Assembly (NCBI RefSeq): GCF_023159225.1
Contig: NC_063168.1
Span: 50,547,776 to 50,611,775, forward strand
Reading direction: 5' to 3'
From: Perognathus longimembris pacificus
Taxonomy: Eukaryota; Chordata; Mammalia; Rodentia; Heteromyidae
DNA: 64,000 nt
The stretch's first letter is position 1. The number at the start of each line of letters is the position of its first letter. The position numbers were made by a program, and so were the translations under genes. The notes below the pieces were generated by a model. It did no database searches. It worked only from the letters and a program-made list of their open reading frames with translations, and was not told the origin of the DNA. This document shows positions 1-10,290 of this stretch, in pieces.

Positions 1-43
1 ATAGGAAGCAAGCACTCTTGCCACTAGGCCATGTTCCCAGCCC
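1..43 (-). repeat. SINE-A (ID-like head), cut by window start
   Basis: The reverse complement begins GGGCTGGGAACATGGCC and continues as the ID-like head with its box A region. Only the 5' end of the element lies in the window. Confidence 0.85.
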
Positions 44-319
44 AGCAACGTCTATTCATTATAAAACAAAGAAATGAAGGCAGTTTTTTCCCAAAAGATG
101 TAAGCCCCAAATATCTTTCCAGAGAACATAAAGAACTCCTACAAATGGGGGGAACTATGGGCAAAATATCAACAATATTTCAGACATAGAAAAACAATGA
201 AGAGTATGCAGTAAGATTTCCAATAGTACAAAAATCGGATCAATGCAAATAAAAATCTTAAACCATGGAAAGATGTCATTTTACTTCAACAAGATGGAAA
301 AAATGCTCACATAGCTATT
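44..319. other. AT-rich, no recognised feature
   Basis: Purine/A-rich unique-looking DNA between a SINE end and an L1 3' end. It may include diverged upstream L1 3' UTR, but I see no diagnostic motif. Confidence 0.4.
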
Positions 320-475
320 TTGCAGGGGGGAGGGGATTCGGGGTGGGTGGGAAAAATGAGGGAGGGGTAAGGTTGATGGAAAAGAAATGTACTCATTACC
401 TTACTTACATAACTATAACTCCTTTGCACATCACCTTGACAATAAAATTTAAATTAAAAAGATGAAAAAAATAAA
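320..475 (+). repeat. L1 3' UTR end, 5'-truncated
   Basis: A G-rich purine tract leads into AATGAGGGAGGGGTAA, then GTACTCATTACCTTAC, then the terminal CACCTTGACAATAAAA with poly(A) signal. The same 3' end recurs at 7490, 16579, 45176 and 62655, which identifies it as the young local L1 family. Confidence 0.85.
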
Positions 476-811
476 ATTCTGATATTAACAAGTTGAAAGA
501 TATGAAATAATGAAAACTTTGATGGAGTAACTTTAAGAGTATAAATTAAAAAGCTAAGTTAGTACAATTCCTTTCTTACATAGGGGACTTTTGTTAAATT
601 CTCTGTCTCTTTGGGAGTAACATGGATAGATTTCAGAGGGTCTACTGGGCTAGAGAGATTTTTAACTTCATCTTTCCTTTCTAAAGGTAGCATTTCCCTT
701 CCTTACGGATGAAGGGCACAATCTACAGCATTGTAAACAATACCGAGGCTTTAGCACAACATAAAATAGAGATATGGTCAAATTGGATTACAGTTATTAT
801 TCTAAAATATT
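476..811. other. AT-rich intergenic DNA
   Basis: No repeat, ORF of note or regulatory motif recognised. Confidence 0.5.
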
Positions 812-1090
812 TTTTCTTTTTTCTTTTTTTAATTTAATTTATTTATTAATTGAACACAATTTTTTTTGACAAGGTGTTGTGCAAAAAGGGTACAGTTACA
901 TAGTAGGGCAGTGTGTACATTTCTTGTGATAGCTTATGCCCTGTTTTTCTTTCCCTTCTCTAGGTCAGGTAGACATATATACAATACACAATGTATCAAG
1001 AACATATACAGTAGCCACATGGCCAAGCCCAAGAAAATTCGCCTAGGGCTTTAAATGTAATGTCGATATTAGACAATATGTCGATCTCAA
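812..1090 (-). repeat. L1-related retroposon, variant 3' UTR (R1 family)
   Basis: The sense (minus) strand ends CACAACACCTTGTCAAAAAA followed by a long A/T tail. The body carries GTACACACTGCCC and a purine stretch like the L1 3' UTR, but lacks the segment AACCAATGCAACAGTGATAC seen in the other L1 ends here. A second copy lies at 49131-49375 with a similar 5' boundary, so it may be a distinct non-autonomous unit. It could also simply be an older L1 subfamily. Confidence 0.65.
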
Positions 1091-1394
1091 ATATTTATGT
1101 TAATCATTTTATAGAAATTAAGGCAGTAATTATACCATGGCTAAATTTTATTATTTAATGAGTTAATAAAGAAGAGTACTTATCATTGTAACACACATTT
1201 ACAAAAATATTTAAACTGCATTTGCAAGCTGAATAGTTTTCTTTATTCAACCTATGTATTTTATCTTAGTTATTTAAAATGTTTCATTCTTTTAACGTTG
1301 TTAAAAAAGAGGAAACATAAGTTTCACTGGACTCCCACATGAGATACTAAAATCAATTCCTTATGAGTACTACATAGGCTCTCTATCATTTGAG
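1091..1394. other. AT-rich intergenic DNA
   Basis: No supported feature; high A+T with short poly-A/T runs. Confidence 0.5.
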
Positions 1395-1526
1395 TCACAC
1401 TCCAGCCATCTTTATTTTTCAGATAATGTCTCATGCTTTTTCTTGGGTCAGCCTCCAATCTCAATCCTCCTTGTTTCTGCCTTTCAAGAAGCTAAGATTA
1501 TAGTCATGCATCACCTTGCCCTACTT
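1395..1526 (-). repeat. old SINE-B / B1-like fragment
   Basis: GGTCAGCCTCCAATCTCAAT followed by GCTAAGATTATAGTCATGCA matches the reverse complement of a 7SL-type left unit. It is strongly diverged and has no visible target duplication. Confidence 0.65.
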
Positions 1527-1560
1527 TAAAGAAACCTTTTATAAGCATATCATATATTTA

Positions 1561-1700
1561 TATTTTTATGACTGTTCATAATAGCATAATTTATAAGAGC
1601 AAGAACCAAATACAGTTCAAATATTCATAATATGTTCAATGGATAAATAAATGGCAGGTTATGAGTACAGTAGAATATTTTACCATAGTGGAAATAATTA
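1561..1700 (+). repeat. old L1 ORF2 C-terminal fragment
   Basis: GTTCATAATAGC, AATGGATAAATAAATGG and GTAGAATATTTTACC appear in the order found at the end of mammalian L1 ORF2. The fragment lies head-to-head with the minus-strand L1 at 1750-2835. That copy contains the same ORF2 segment, so these are two separate insertions rather than one inverted copy. Confidence 0.6.
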
Positions 1701-1749
1701 GTTACAGTCTTATTTTGTCTTATTGTCTATTAGTATTAATAGTATAAGG

Positions 1750-1915
1750 AGGTTTCATTGTGAAAGCATACACATATATCATATGTATATATATGTATAG
1801 ACACACATACATACATATATATTATTCCCTTAAACTCCCCTCCTTCCCTTTTCAAACAGTATCTTGTGGGTTTCATTATGATATGTTCATATGTATATAT
1901 ATATATATATATATA

Positions 1916-1946
<31 letters not shown>

Positions 1947-2835
1947 ATTTGTATGTGTGACACAGTTTGAACTTCTTCACTTCCAGGACTCTTCCCTTTC
2001 TACCAGTCCTTCCAGTTGATTCACCTTACAGTCCTCCTTTTATACTCCATTGCTATTGCTCCATTGCTATTCTTATCTTTTAAAGCTAGATTACTCAAAT
2101 GTTTTGAGTTTAGCTTATTTTGCTCAATATGATGATCTTTATGTTTTGTCTACTTTCCTGCAAGTGTCCTAATTTTATTTTTTCTTTATGGCCAAATAAT
2201 ATTCCCTGGAGTACGTATGCCACATTTTCTTCTTTTACAAATTGTGTTTTTGTTATCAATATATAGTGTGAAAAGGAGTAACCATTCACCAAATCAATTT
2301 ATGAACAGGGTTTTAAATCCATTCCTTGGCTTTTGAGAACTGAGTCTGGTTCTATAGCTTAGCTACTGAGAATAGTGTTGCATTAAATATAGGTGTGCAG
2401 CTATCACTCTTGAGTGTTGATTTATATTCCTTTGGATTTATGTCCAAGAATAGTACACAGTAGGATCTCATGTTTGGTCAAATTTTAACTTGTTGCTGAA
2501 CCACCATACTTTCCATAGTGGTTGTACTAGTTTACATCCCCACTAGCAGTATATGGTTCCTTTTTCAACACATTCTGTCAGCACTTCTGTGTTTTCTGAT
2601 GATAACCATTCTGATTGGAACAAAATGGAATTTTGATGTAAGTTCCATTAGCATATCCTTTATATCTAATGGTGTTGAGTATTTCTTTGTGTGTTTATTA
2701 GCTATTTGTACTTCTGAGAAATATCTGTTCTATTCATTTGCCTGTTTATCGATTGGATTGCTTATTCTTTTGTGTTTATTTTTAAAGCTTTCTGTTTATT
2801 CTAGATATCATTTTTCCACTGAATAGGTCATAAAG
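1750..2835 (-). pseudogene. old L1 fragment: ORF2 C-terminus and 3' UTR
   Basis: Reading on the minus strand, a diverged L1 ORF2 end runs from about 2830 to 2110, then passes into 3' UTR-type sequence. A 60-codon open piece at 2110-2292 retains the region just upstream of the ORF2 stop (FVKEENVAYVLQGILFGHKE). That region corresponds to the segment written MWYIYTMEFY in the younger L1 copy at 42890-43062. ORF2 would encode endonuclease, reverse transcriptase and a cysteine-rich C-terminal region; only part of the C-terminal portion is left and frames are broken. The (TA)n(TG)n tract at 1888-1955 interrupts the 3' UTR. Divergence is much greater than in the young L1s of this window, so this is an old inactive copy. 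Confidence 0.75.
1888..1955. repeat. (TA)n(GT)n microsatellite
   Basis: About 13 TA units followed by about 15 GT units, then imperfect TGTATG. It is likely length-variable. Such alternating purine-pyrimidine DNA can adopt Z-form, but nothing here suggests a function. Confidence 0.95.
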
Positions 2836-2871
2836 TTATTCTTTCATAATATGGATTTTTGTCTTCCTTCC

Positions 2872-2998
2872 TTCCTTCCTCCCTCCCTCCCTTCCTGCCT
2901 TCCTTCTCTTTCCTCTTCTCTCTTTCTCTTTTTTGTTTTTATTTCCCTCCCTTCCTTCTTCTCTCCCTCCTTCCCTCCCTCCCCCCCCCCCCCTTTCT
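2872..2998. repeat. (CCTT/CCCT)n pyrimidine tract with C13 run
   Basis: Almost pure pyrimidine on the plus strand, including 13 consecutive C at 2981-2993. It sits exactly where the poly(A) tail of the minus-strand SINE-B at 2999-3212 should be, so it probably grew from that tail. Confidence 0.9.
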
Positions 2999-3212
2999 GT
3001 TCTAGTACTGAGGCTTTAACTCCAGGCCTAGGCACGGTCCCTCTGGTGCTCTGCCAATTGAGTCACATTTTCAGTTCTGGATATTTTTGAGTGATTATTT
3101 GTAGATAAGAATCTAATGTACTTTCCTGCTTGATCTGGTTTTGGATCATGATCCTCAGCTCTTAGCTTCCTGAGTGGCTAGGATTACAAACATTAGCCAT
3201 TGGCATCTGGCT
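2999..3212 (-). repeat. SINE-B, diverged, split by SINE-A
   Basis: Right unit (CTCTGCCAATTGAGTCACA), linker (TTATTTGTAGATAAGAATCT) and B1-like left unit (GGATCATGATCCTCAGCTC, GGCTAGGATTACAAACATT) are all present in minus orientation. The terminal CTGGCTGA was duplicated by the SINE-A insertion at 3250-3440. Confidence 0.85.
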
Positions 3213-3217
3213 GAACG

Positions 3218-3440
3218 TTTTTTGTTGTTGTTGTTTTGTTTTGTTTTCGGCCAGTCCTGGGCCTTGGACTCAGGGCCTGAGCACCATCCCTGGCTTCTTC
3301 CAGCTCAAGGCTAGCACTCTGCCACCTGAGCCACAGCGCCCCTTCTGGCCGTTTTCCATATATGTGGTGCTGGGGAATCAAACCGAGAGCTTCATGTGTA
3401 GGAGGCAAGCACTCTTGACACTAGGCCATATTCCCAGCCC
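3218..3440 (-). repeat. SINE-A, near full length
   Basis: A (T/G)-rich tail at 3218-3249 is followed by the tRNA-like unit and the ID-like head ending CCCAGCCC. Flanking direct repeats CTGGCTGAACG (3207-3217) and CTGGCTGAGCG (3441-3451) are the target duplication, placing it inside the older SINE-B. Confidence 0.92.
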
Positions 3441-3451
3441 CTGGCTGAGCG

Positions 3452-4609
3452 GTTTAAGAGCTATTTTATTGTTTCTCTGGCTCCTATAAATATCGGGGGA
3501 AATTCTATGTAAGTATAGCATTTTTGGAGAAATTAGATAAAAACTAGCTTCAAAACAAACTTTTGGTAAAGTGACTGGGTTATTTGTAAGTGGTGGATAA
3601 ATTGCAATAATACATATTAGACAAAGTACGCGTCTTGAAAGACAGGAATGCTAAGCAAGACTAGTATTTCAAGTAGATCCTTGGGGACCAAAAGAAAAAA
3701 GCATACATATGAATAATTAGTTAACAAAAAATGAATGTTAAAAAATAAACGTTAAATCAGTGCAAATGGCTCTTAAACCCAAGGTGAGTTTGTTCAGAGA
3801 GGTTACCATTTACAATTTGAAATACCCATACTCAACTGAGCCTCTCAGATGGCTGATTTTTCTGACTGACATTTATAGGAAGGAGTCAGAAAATAACATT
3901 AAGAACTACCAACATAATGGAAATGTAATGGTTTTTTCTTTTCCTTGTACATGAAATTAAAAAGAGATGCAAATGAGATGTCTTACTTATAATGTCTAAA
4001 AAATAATCAAAATAATTCTTCCCTAAGTGGTAATTAACTGATGCTTGAGAAGACAAAATAACTTATATTTAAAGATTTATTTTGTTTTTCAAAGTCATAA
4101 TGGCAGAACACCTGAGACAGATGACTGCCGCGAGAAAGCAAACAAACAATTATGCTCATCAGAATCTAGTATATTCTTAAAATTTTTTTCAGCCTATTTT
4201 TTATTATTTGAAACAGATGTTCATCTAAACATAGTTGTTTGCTTCATGCCATCAAAATATGATAAACATGATAATTATACAGTCAACCTTAATTCGTGTA
4301 TTTCCTAATTTTCACTTTATCAAAATGATTTTGGTATTTCATCCCACGGTTTATGCAAACTCACACACACCTGTGATGAAAATGTTGTTCTAAATTTCAT
4401 GTTTGAATATAAACAGAGTAAAAGAAATCTCTAAACTACTGAAAGGAAGTGATCTTCTTTTTCTAACACAAGTGGCAGTTTCATTATTTGTACTAATTAT
4501 CCATCTTATTTCATTTAAAAGGGCATTCTAGGCATTTAGAGTGTAGGCTTGTCTTTTTCGGGAGTATTTCAGCAATACCACTAACTGATCTTGAAGTCTT
4601 TTCTTCACA
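3452..4609. other. AT-rich intergenic DNA, nothing recognised
   Basis: I see no repeat family or coding signature. Short open frames such as 4045-4308 have no protein motif and no codon bias. Confidence 0.5.
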
Positions 4610-4682
4610 GTTCTGAAGACTGAGTCTAAAGCCTCGTGCTTGCTAGACAATTGCTCTACCAATTGAGTCTCACTCCCAGATA
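4610..4682 (-). repeat. ID-like tRNA-derived SINE fragment, old
   Basis: The reverse complement reads tRNA-like: GAGTGAGACTCAATTGGTAG (box A region), then TTGTCTAGCAAGCACGAGGC and a diverged box B. A monomer with no clear tail. Confidence 0.6.
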
Positions 4683-4871
4683 CCTGTTTTTTCTCGAGTC
4701 TCTTACTCACATTACCAGAGATATATATGAACTCTTAGTGTCTTTCTGCTTTTGCTACCTGAGTACCTGAGATATCAGATGTGTCACTACAGCTGCCTTC
4801 CTATCTTATCATATGCTAGAAACCTCTCTTTCCTTCAAAACACCCACAATTTTGTTTTATTTTTTGGTTGG

Positions 4872-5070
4872 TTTGGGGGCTTGAACTCAGGGCCTGGGCA
4901 ACGTCCCTGGGCTTTATTGTTCAAGGTTAGCACCACTTGCAGTTTTCTGGTGGTTAATTGGAGGTAAAGGTCTTTTGGACTTTGCTGCCTGGGCTGGCTT
5001 CAAATGATGATCCTCAGAACTCAGCCTTCTGGGTAGCTAGGATTATAGGTGTGAACCATCAGTGCCTGGT
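4872..5070 (-). repeat. SINE-B
   Basis: GGGGCTTGAACTCAGGGCCT to AGTGCCTGGT, with the B1-like GCTAGGATTATAGGTGTGAA. Part of the right unit (the ACTTGAGCCACAG box region) is deleted near 4930. Possible short target repeat CCACAAT on both sides. Confidence 0.88.
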
Positions 5071-5270
5071 CCATCCACAATGCTTTTTAGAAATTGTAAC
5101 ATAATAATATTCCAACTTGAATATTGATTTTGTAAATATGGAATAAAATGGGAACTTAGACAGACCAGAGCCTAATTATTGATAAAATGAGTAATGCTTA
5201 AGGTCATGAACAATTCTACTTTTGGTGACTGGTGGAGGTGGGTGTGGGTAGAGAGATGAGGGGACAATAT

Positions 5271-5484
5271 TTATGCTTCAACTCAGGGCCTGGGTGTGTC
5301 CCTTAGCTTTCTCACTCAACTGTCGCTCTACTACTTGAGCCACATCTTTGTTTCTGGCTTTTTAGAGGTTAATTGAAGATGAGCACACAAACTTTTGTGC
5401 CCAGTCTACCTTTGTAATGTGATCCTCGGATCTCAGCTTCCTGAATAGCTAAGATTAGGGGCACAAGCCACCAATGCCTGGTTC
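5271..5484 (-). repeat. SINE-B, old, with target duplication
   Basis: Right unit (CTACTTGAGCCACATC), linker and left unit (GATCCTCGGATCTCAGCTTC) are in minus orientation. ACAATTCTAC at 5210-5219 and 5485-5494 flanks the element and its purine-rich degenerate tail (5220-5270). Confidence 0.85.
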
Positions 5485-5494
5485 ACAATTCTAC

Positions 5495-5764
5495 ATTTTA
5501 TGTTTAACATCAGGGTTGTGGAATGCTGAAGCTTTAGGAGATTTTAGTTTAGAATTAAATAATATTCTCATTGGGGGAGGGATGAAAAGAGAATATGGCT
5601 CTAAATATTTTCAAAATGATGATGATTTGCTCAAAACTTCACGAAACATAATGATGATTGGAAGTTGTTGATCATAGATTATAAAATTTAAAAGTCAAAG
5701 TTAAGAAAGCGATTTGAAGACTAGACTAGCAAAAGTTAGGAAAACTCAACTTCAGCCAACAAAC
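5495..5764. other. AT-rich intergenic DNA
   Basis: No supported feature. Confidence 0.5.
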
Positions 5765-5950
5765 TAGATGTGGAAGGTGGATTACAATAGTAATCTCAGC
5801 CATGTGGGTAGCATAGGTAAGAGTATCAGTGCCTAAGGCCATCCCTGGCACAACTCTAAGAATTATCCAAAATATAACTACAATGAGAAGAACTGGAGTT
5901 GTAACTTGATTGATACAGCTTTTCCTCAGCATGCAAGTATGAGGCCCCGA
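5765..5950 (+). repeat. probable old SINE-B
   Basis: AGTAATCTCAGCCATGTGGG followed by AAGGCCATCCCTGGCACAA and CCTCAGCATGCAAGTATGAG resembles a heavily mutated B1-like unit plus ID-like unit in plus orientation. Recognition rests on short motifs only. Confidence 0.4.
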
Positions 5951-7480
5951 GTGAAAACCTCATTATGTCCATAATAAATAAATGAACTCCTCACTTGTTC
6001 CTTCAGTATAAACCATTATTTTGTTTAGCAATGATGAATATATCTAATGAGCACAGTCATATATCTGTTTTGAGCATTAGAGTCTCTGGGAAAAAGAAGG
6101 ATTTCTTTGCAAAGCTTTTCATTTCACCTGAACGAAGAAGTACTTGTCCATCATTGTTACATTATTTCATGTTCTCCATATTCCTGTAGTAGTTTCTTTG
6201 GCTCTTGGTCACTCAAATTCTTCATTCTTGCTTATGCTTCTATTGTGTTTCATAAAAAGCAGAGATTACTTATTCCTTATTTAACTTTCCAGTTGTTATA
6301 GACCTCTTACCTAGACAATGCTTTTTATCTTTGGGAATGGGAGCAAAAGTCAGATGTAGAGTTGGTTTTGTTTTGTTTTTTTTTTTGAAAGAGGTCCTTG
6401 ACTGTCAATGGAAATGATAATATGTTCATATTCTAACAGTCTGAGTCCAGGACTTCAGCTTTGTAAACTTTAGAAACTGAAAATGTTTAAAGTAGTATAG
6501 GAAAGGCAGACATTTGTTAAAATTCTTATTTTTTGACTGAATAGGTGCTTAGAGATAGAAATTTAGCCAACAGAAGTAGTTGGCATAATTCCACCAAAAG
6601 ATTATTTTGTGCAGGAACAGATGAAATGTGTCACTTGTAAATGAAACTAAATTTACCTCATCACCGGTGATGTGAATGAACTTATTTTAAGGCAGTACCT
6701 GGTCCCATTAGAGAACCAGATTTATCTGATAATCTGCATATGTACTTGCCTTCTGAAGGTTCCAAAGAAAACACTAGATTCTCAAGCAGTCACATTAGAG
6801 ACATTGTTTTGAAAGACAGTGGAGCCTAACACCAGCTCAATTAGGATGATAAAAACAGGTCATAAAATGATTTGTGGTGACAATCAGAATTGCATTTGTT
6901 TTTCAAGACACTTGCCTTCAGTTTAATTAAGGGCCAAAAACACAGAGGAAATAAGTGAAACATCATCATCAAATCAGCTAGCTCTTTTATTTTTCCTGAG
7001 AGGAGTGACTGCAACAGGGAATTCATCTTCCCTTCAGTTCGGTTTCTCAGAGTGTAAACGATTTGTCAGGTTTAGGATGCCTCTAGTTCTTATAGATAGG
7101 TAGTTTTGTTTTCTTTTTTTAACCAGATGATCCTAAACACAAACCAAATCCCTCATCTATTGTTTATTTGAAGTAAAACACCAAATGCCCTGCCTTATTT
7201 ACTACAGGAAAAGCATAGCTCTCTAAGATTTAATGGGAGATGTGTTTCTAATAGGTACTTGATTAATTGTCAAGGGTCATTTTGACCACTCATAAATTTT
7301 ATTTTTCAAGTAAGATTGATTTCTAGGCAAATTTCATTACTGAAATGTTAGAGGATGATATACATCCTGAGCAATTCTCAGGATTTTGTGTGTGTGTGTG
7401 TGTGTCACAGAGTAGAAAGCTATCGTGAAGGAAGGAACTATCAAGTGAAAATATGAAGATTTTCCAGTACCATATTATTA
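5951..7480. other. repeat-poor intergenic block
   Basis: About 1.5 kb with no interspersed repeat that I recognise, apart from a short (GT)n at 7388-7405. It contains a perfect 14-bp palindrome CATCACCGGTGATG at 6659-6672. Candidate conserved non-coding DNA by absence of repeats only; no conservation data are available here. Confidence 0.4.
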
Positions 7481-7489
7481 AGAATCTTT

Positions 7490-7690
7490 ATAAAGGACAA
7501 ACCAATGAAACAGTGATAAACACAATATGTTGGAAATGAACTTTACAACTAGGTGGGTGGTGTTGGGGGGATAGGAAGTGGGAGAAAAACGAGGGTGGGG
7601 GTAACACTGTTGGACAAGAAATGTACTCATTACCTTATGTATGTAACTGTAATCCCTCTGTACATCACAATAAAATTAAATTTAAAAAAT
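7490..7690 (+). repeat. L1 3' UTR end, 5'-truncated
   Basis: CCAATGAAACAGTGATAAAC, the G-rich purine tract and the terminal CTCTGTACATCACAATAAAA plus A-rich tail identify it. A short stretch before the poly(A) signal is deleted relative to its relatives. Confidence 0.88.
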
Positions 7691-9139
7691 AGTACATTAG
7701 GTCCACATGTTAAAACATAAAAATGATTGCAAAGTGGAGACAAAATTCTTTCTCTCTCTCTTGAATTCATGAATGTTTTATACACTTTAAACTTTTAGAA
7801 ATTTGAAAATTACATGTGATTATAGATACTTAGAGAAAGTTTAAAAATGTGATCTGAAGAACCATACTTATTTAAATTATATTGAGTAATCTGCTAATGG
7901 CATTCTATGAAGAAATACAGATAGCAATTTAGATTGCTATTTGAATTTTGAAATGGGGTTATTTCAGTAAAATAACAGGTATTGCTAGCCCATGTCTTAC
8001 TTGGACACAAACTTAAGAAAAGAGTTTCTACTTAAAGATTATAAAAAACTAATAAAAAGTTTTAATAAAAGGAAATACAATGAGTTATCAACATTTGTGA
8101 ATAAAAGGAATGCAACTGATTGGTACAAAAATAAGAGAAGTATTAATTTTCAGAAACTTACCTATGATACTTGTAAACTGAAAATTTTAACTAGTATTAA
8201 TAAAGCATAAAATGCTTTGAGAGTCATTGTTGGGGAGCAGAGGATGAAGTTGAGTAACTTTATTGCTCTATAACTTTTCTTACAGTTGCATAAATATTTC
8301 ATTTCACACATTTATCATTTATATAAATATAACTTATAAAGTAAAATGGTACATCTATATTCATTTACACTATATATTATGTTCTATATTAGTAGTGAAT
8401 GGCATCAGCAATCCACATACAGAAGACATTTCATAATTGATACTACATGATTGATAATACTGGTACATTTGCATTCAGATTAGGAAAGTGACAACTTATT
8501 GCTTGACAGGAAAATTATAGGCAAATCTAAATATAGCAATATAGAGACAATCCTTTAGGTAAAGACTAGAAATTTCAACGAATACTCCTAATTTTCATGA
8601 ATATAAAATGTGCTTCTCTGAAGTACTGGCCAGGCAATCAGTACACTTAATCAACGAATGGAGATACTTCAAAGGAAAAATAATTATTTACTAGAGCAGC
8701 AATAGAAGCTCAATGGTAATTATTGTGACTAGTGAAAAAAACACACCAGGTGCTGGAATAATTAAGGTATTAAAGGTCAGGTCCTGTGGAAAGACACCTT
8801 AAGAATTATTTTCACAGAAAACAAGTAGCCTGCTGTGACAATGTTCTTTCTGATCTTGTGTCAGTGTACAATTCAATTTATAACAGGAAAAGGTTCCTTG
8901 GACAACTTAAATGTAGAAGTAATGCTACATTTTTAAAATGAAATGTCTTTTTTGCTTCATGGCACATCTTTGGGAATCTTTAAAGGACTCAGTTTTATCT
9001 AGTGCACATTTAATGACCAAGAAGTCTGTGTAATACAGTTTGGTGATATATTTATCATCTGAATGTAGTTGTGTGTTGATTTAAACTTTATGGGATATAC
9101 ATATATAAAAATACAAGAATCTTTAAAAAAAGATTTTAA
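7691..9139. other. AT-rich intergenic DNA, nothing recognised
   Basis: The open frame 7992-8210 is K/N-rich because of base composition and has no recognisable domain. No repeat family identified. Confidence 0.45.
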
Positions 9140-9400
9140 CTAGCATATATGTTAACTGTACAAAGCAAGGGGTTTCATTATAACATTCCTATATATGGAC
9201 ATAATATTCACCTCCTCTGTTGATCTTTCAAGTCACTTCTGCACGGTCCCCTTTCACTCTTTCATATACTCAATAATTTCCTTTCATTATCATGTCCTTT
9301 AACTTCCCCTAGATTATACACATAAGAGAAACCATGTATATTTTTTTCTGGAATTGACATATTTCACTTAACATAATGATTTCCAGTTTTATCCATTTTC

Positions 9401-9602
9401 TTTTTTTTTTGGCCAGTCCTGGGCCTTCGAGTCAGGGCCTGAGCACTGTCCCTGGCTTCTTCCCACTCAAGGCTAGCACTCTGCCACTTGAGCCACAGCG
9501 CCGCTTCTGGCCGTTTTCTGCATATGTGGTGCTGGGGAATCAAACCTAGGGCCTCGTGTATCCGAGGCAGGCACTCTTGCCACTAGGCTATATCCCCAGC
9601 CC
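9401..9602 (-). repeat. SINE-A with 16-bp target duplication
   Basis: A T10 tail is followed by the full dimer from GGCCAGTCCTGGG to TATCCCCAGCCC. AGTTTTATCCATTTTC at 9385-9400 and 9603-9618 is a perfect direct repeat, so this is a relatively recent insertion into old L1 sequence. Confidence 0.96.
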
Positions 9603-9856
9603 AGTTTTATCCATTTTCAAAAAAATAGGATAATGTCACTCTTTTTATGGCTAAGTAAAACTTTATTGAACATATCAACTACATTTACTTTCTTTATTTA
9701 TCTATTAATTGACACCCAGGCTGACTCAATAACTTGGCTATTGTGATGATAAACATGGATACTGAGATATTTTTATACTAAACTCACTGATTTATTTGGG
9801 CCTATACTCAGAAGTGATATAGTTGGAGCATATGGAAATTCTGTTTTAAATTTCTT

Positions 9857-10059
9857 TTTTTTTTTTTTGCCAGTCCTGGGGCTTGGACTCAGGGCCTGAG
9901 CACTGTCCCTGGCTTCTTCTTGCTCAAGGCTAGCACTCTGCCACTTGAGCCACAGTGCCACTTCTGGACATTTTCTGTATATGTGGTGCTGGGGAATCGA
10001 ACCCAGGGCCTCATGTATACGAGGCAAGCACTCTTGCCACTAGGCCATATCCCCAGCCC
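9857..10059 (-). repeat. SINE-A with 16-bp target duplication
   Basis: A T-tail precedes a full-length dimer. CTGTTTTAAATTTCTT at 9841-9856 and 10060-10075 is a perfect duplication. Box B (GGGTTCGATTCC on the sense strand) is intact. Confidence 0.96.
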
Positions 10060-10127
10060 CTGTTTTAAATTTCTTGAGGAGCTTCCATACTGATTTCCAC
10101 AGTTGTAGAATTAATTTAAACTCTTTC

Positions 10128-10290
10128 TAGCACTGAATAAGTACATGGAAAAATGTTCAACATCCTTAACTGTCAAAAAATGTTACTCAAATGGACATTG
10201 AGAGTGTACCTCATACTAGTCAGAAGGGCTATCATCAAGAAAGCAAACAAACAAGCAAATGCTGGTGGAGGATGTCAGGATAAAAATATC
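10128..10290 (+). repeat. inverted 5' part of the 9140-10127 L1
   Basis: AAAAATGTTCAACATCC, TCATACTAGTCAGAAGGGCT and ATCATCAAGAAAGCAAACAA are plus-strand L1 ORF2 motifs. They lie just upstream, in L1 order, of where the minus piece begins. Confidence 0.65.

Larger units (their letters stand above)
9140..10127 (-). pseudogene. old L1 fragment (3' UTR to ORF2), hosting two SINEs
   Basis: Minus-strand L1 with features of an old mammalian lineage. A 3' UTR-like block (ACACATAAGAGAAACCATGT) is followed, in plus coordinates, by the ORF2 end (CTTAACATAATGATTTCCAG, AACATGGATACTGAGATATT) and then GCTTCCATACTGATTTCCAC. Two younger SINE-A copies at 9401-9602 and 9857-10059 are inserted in it, each with a perfect 16-bp target duplication, so they post-date the L1. 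ORF2 would normally encode endonuclease and reverse transcriptase; only its C-terminal portion remains, without usable frames. The adjoining 10128-10290 piece is the upstream L1 segment in the opposite orientation, consistent with 5' inversion at insertion. Confidence 0.7.

Noticed and set aside
1736..1963. Opposed 66- and 75-codon frames over the (TA)n(GT)n tract
   Set aside because: Tyr/Ile/His/Thr repeats encoded by the microsatellite, open in both directions for compositional reasons.
7992..8210. Lys/Asn-rich 72-codon frame as a small gene
   Set aside because: Composition mirrors local A-richness; there is no domain, signal peptide or supporting context.
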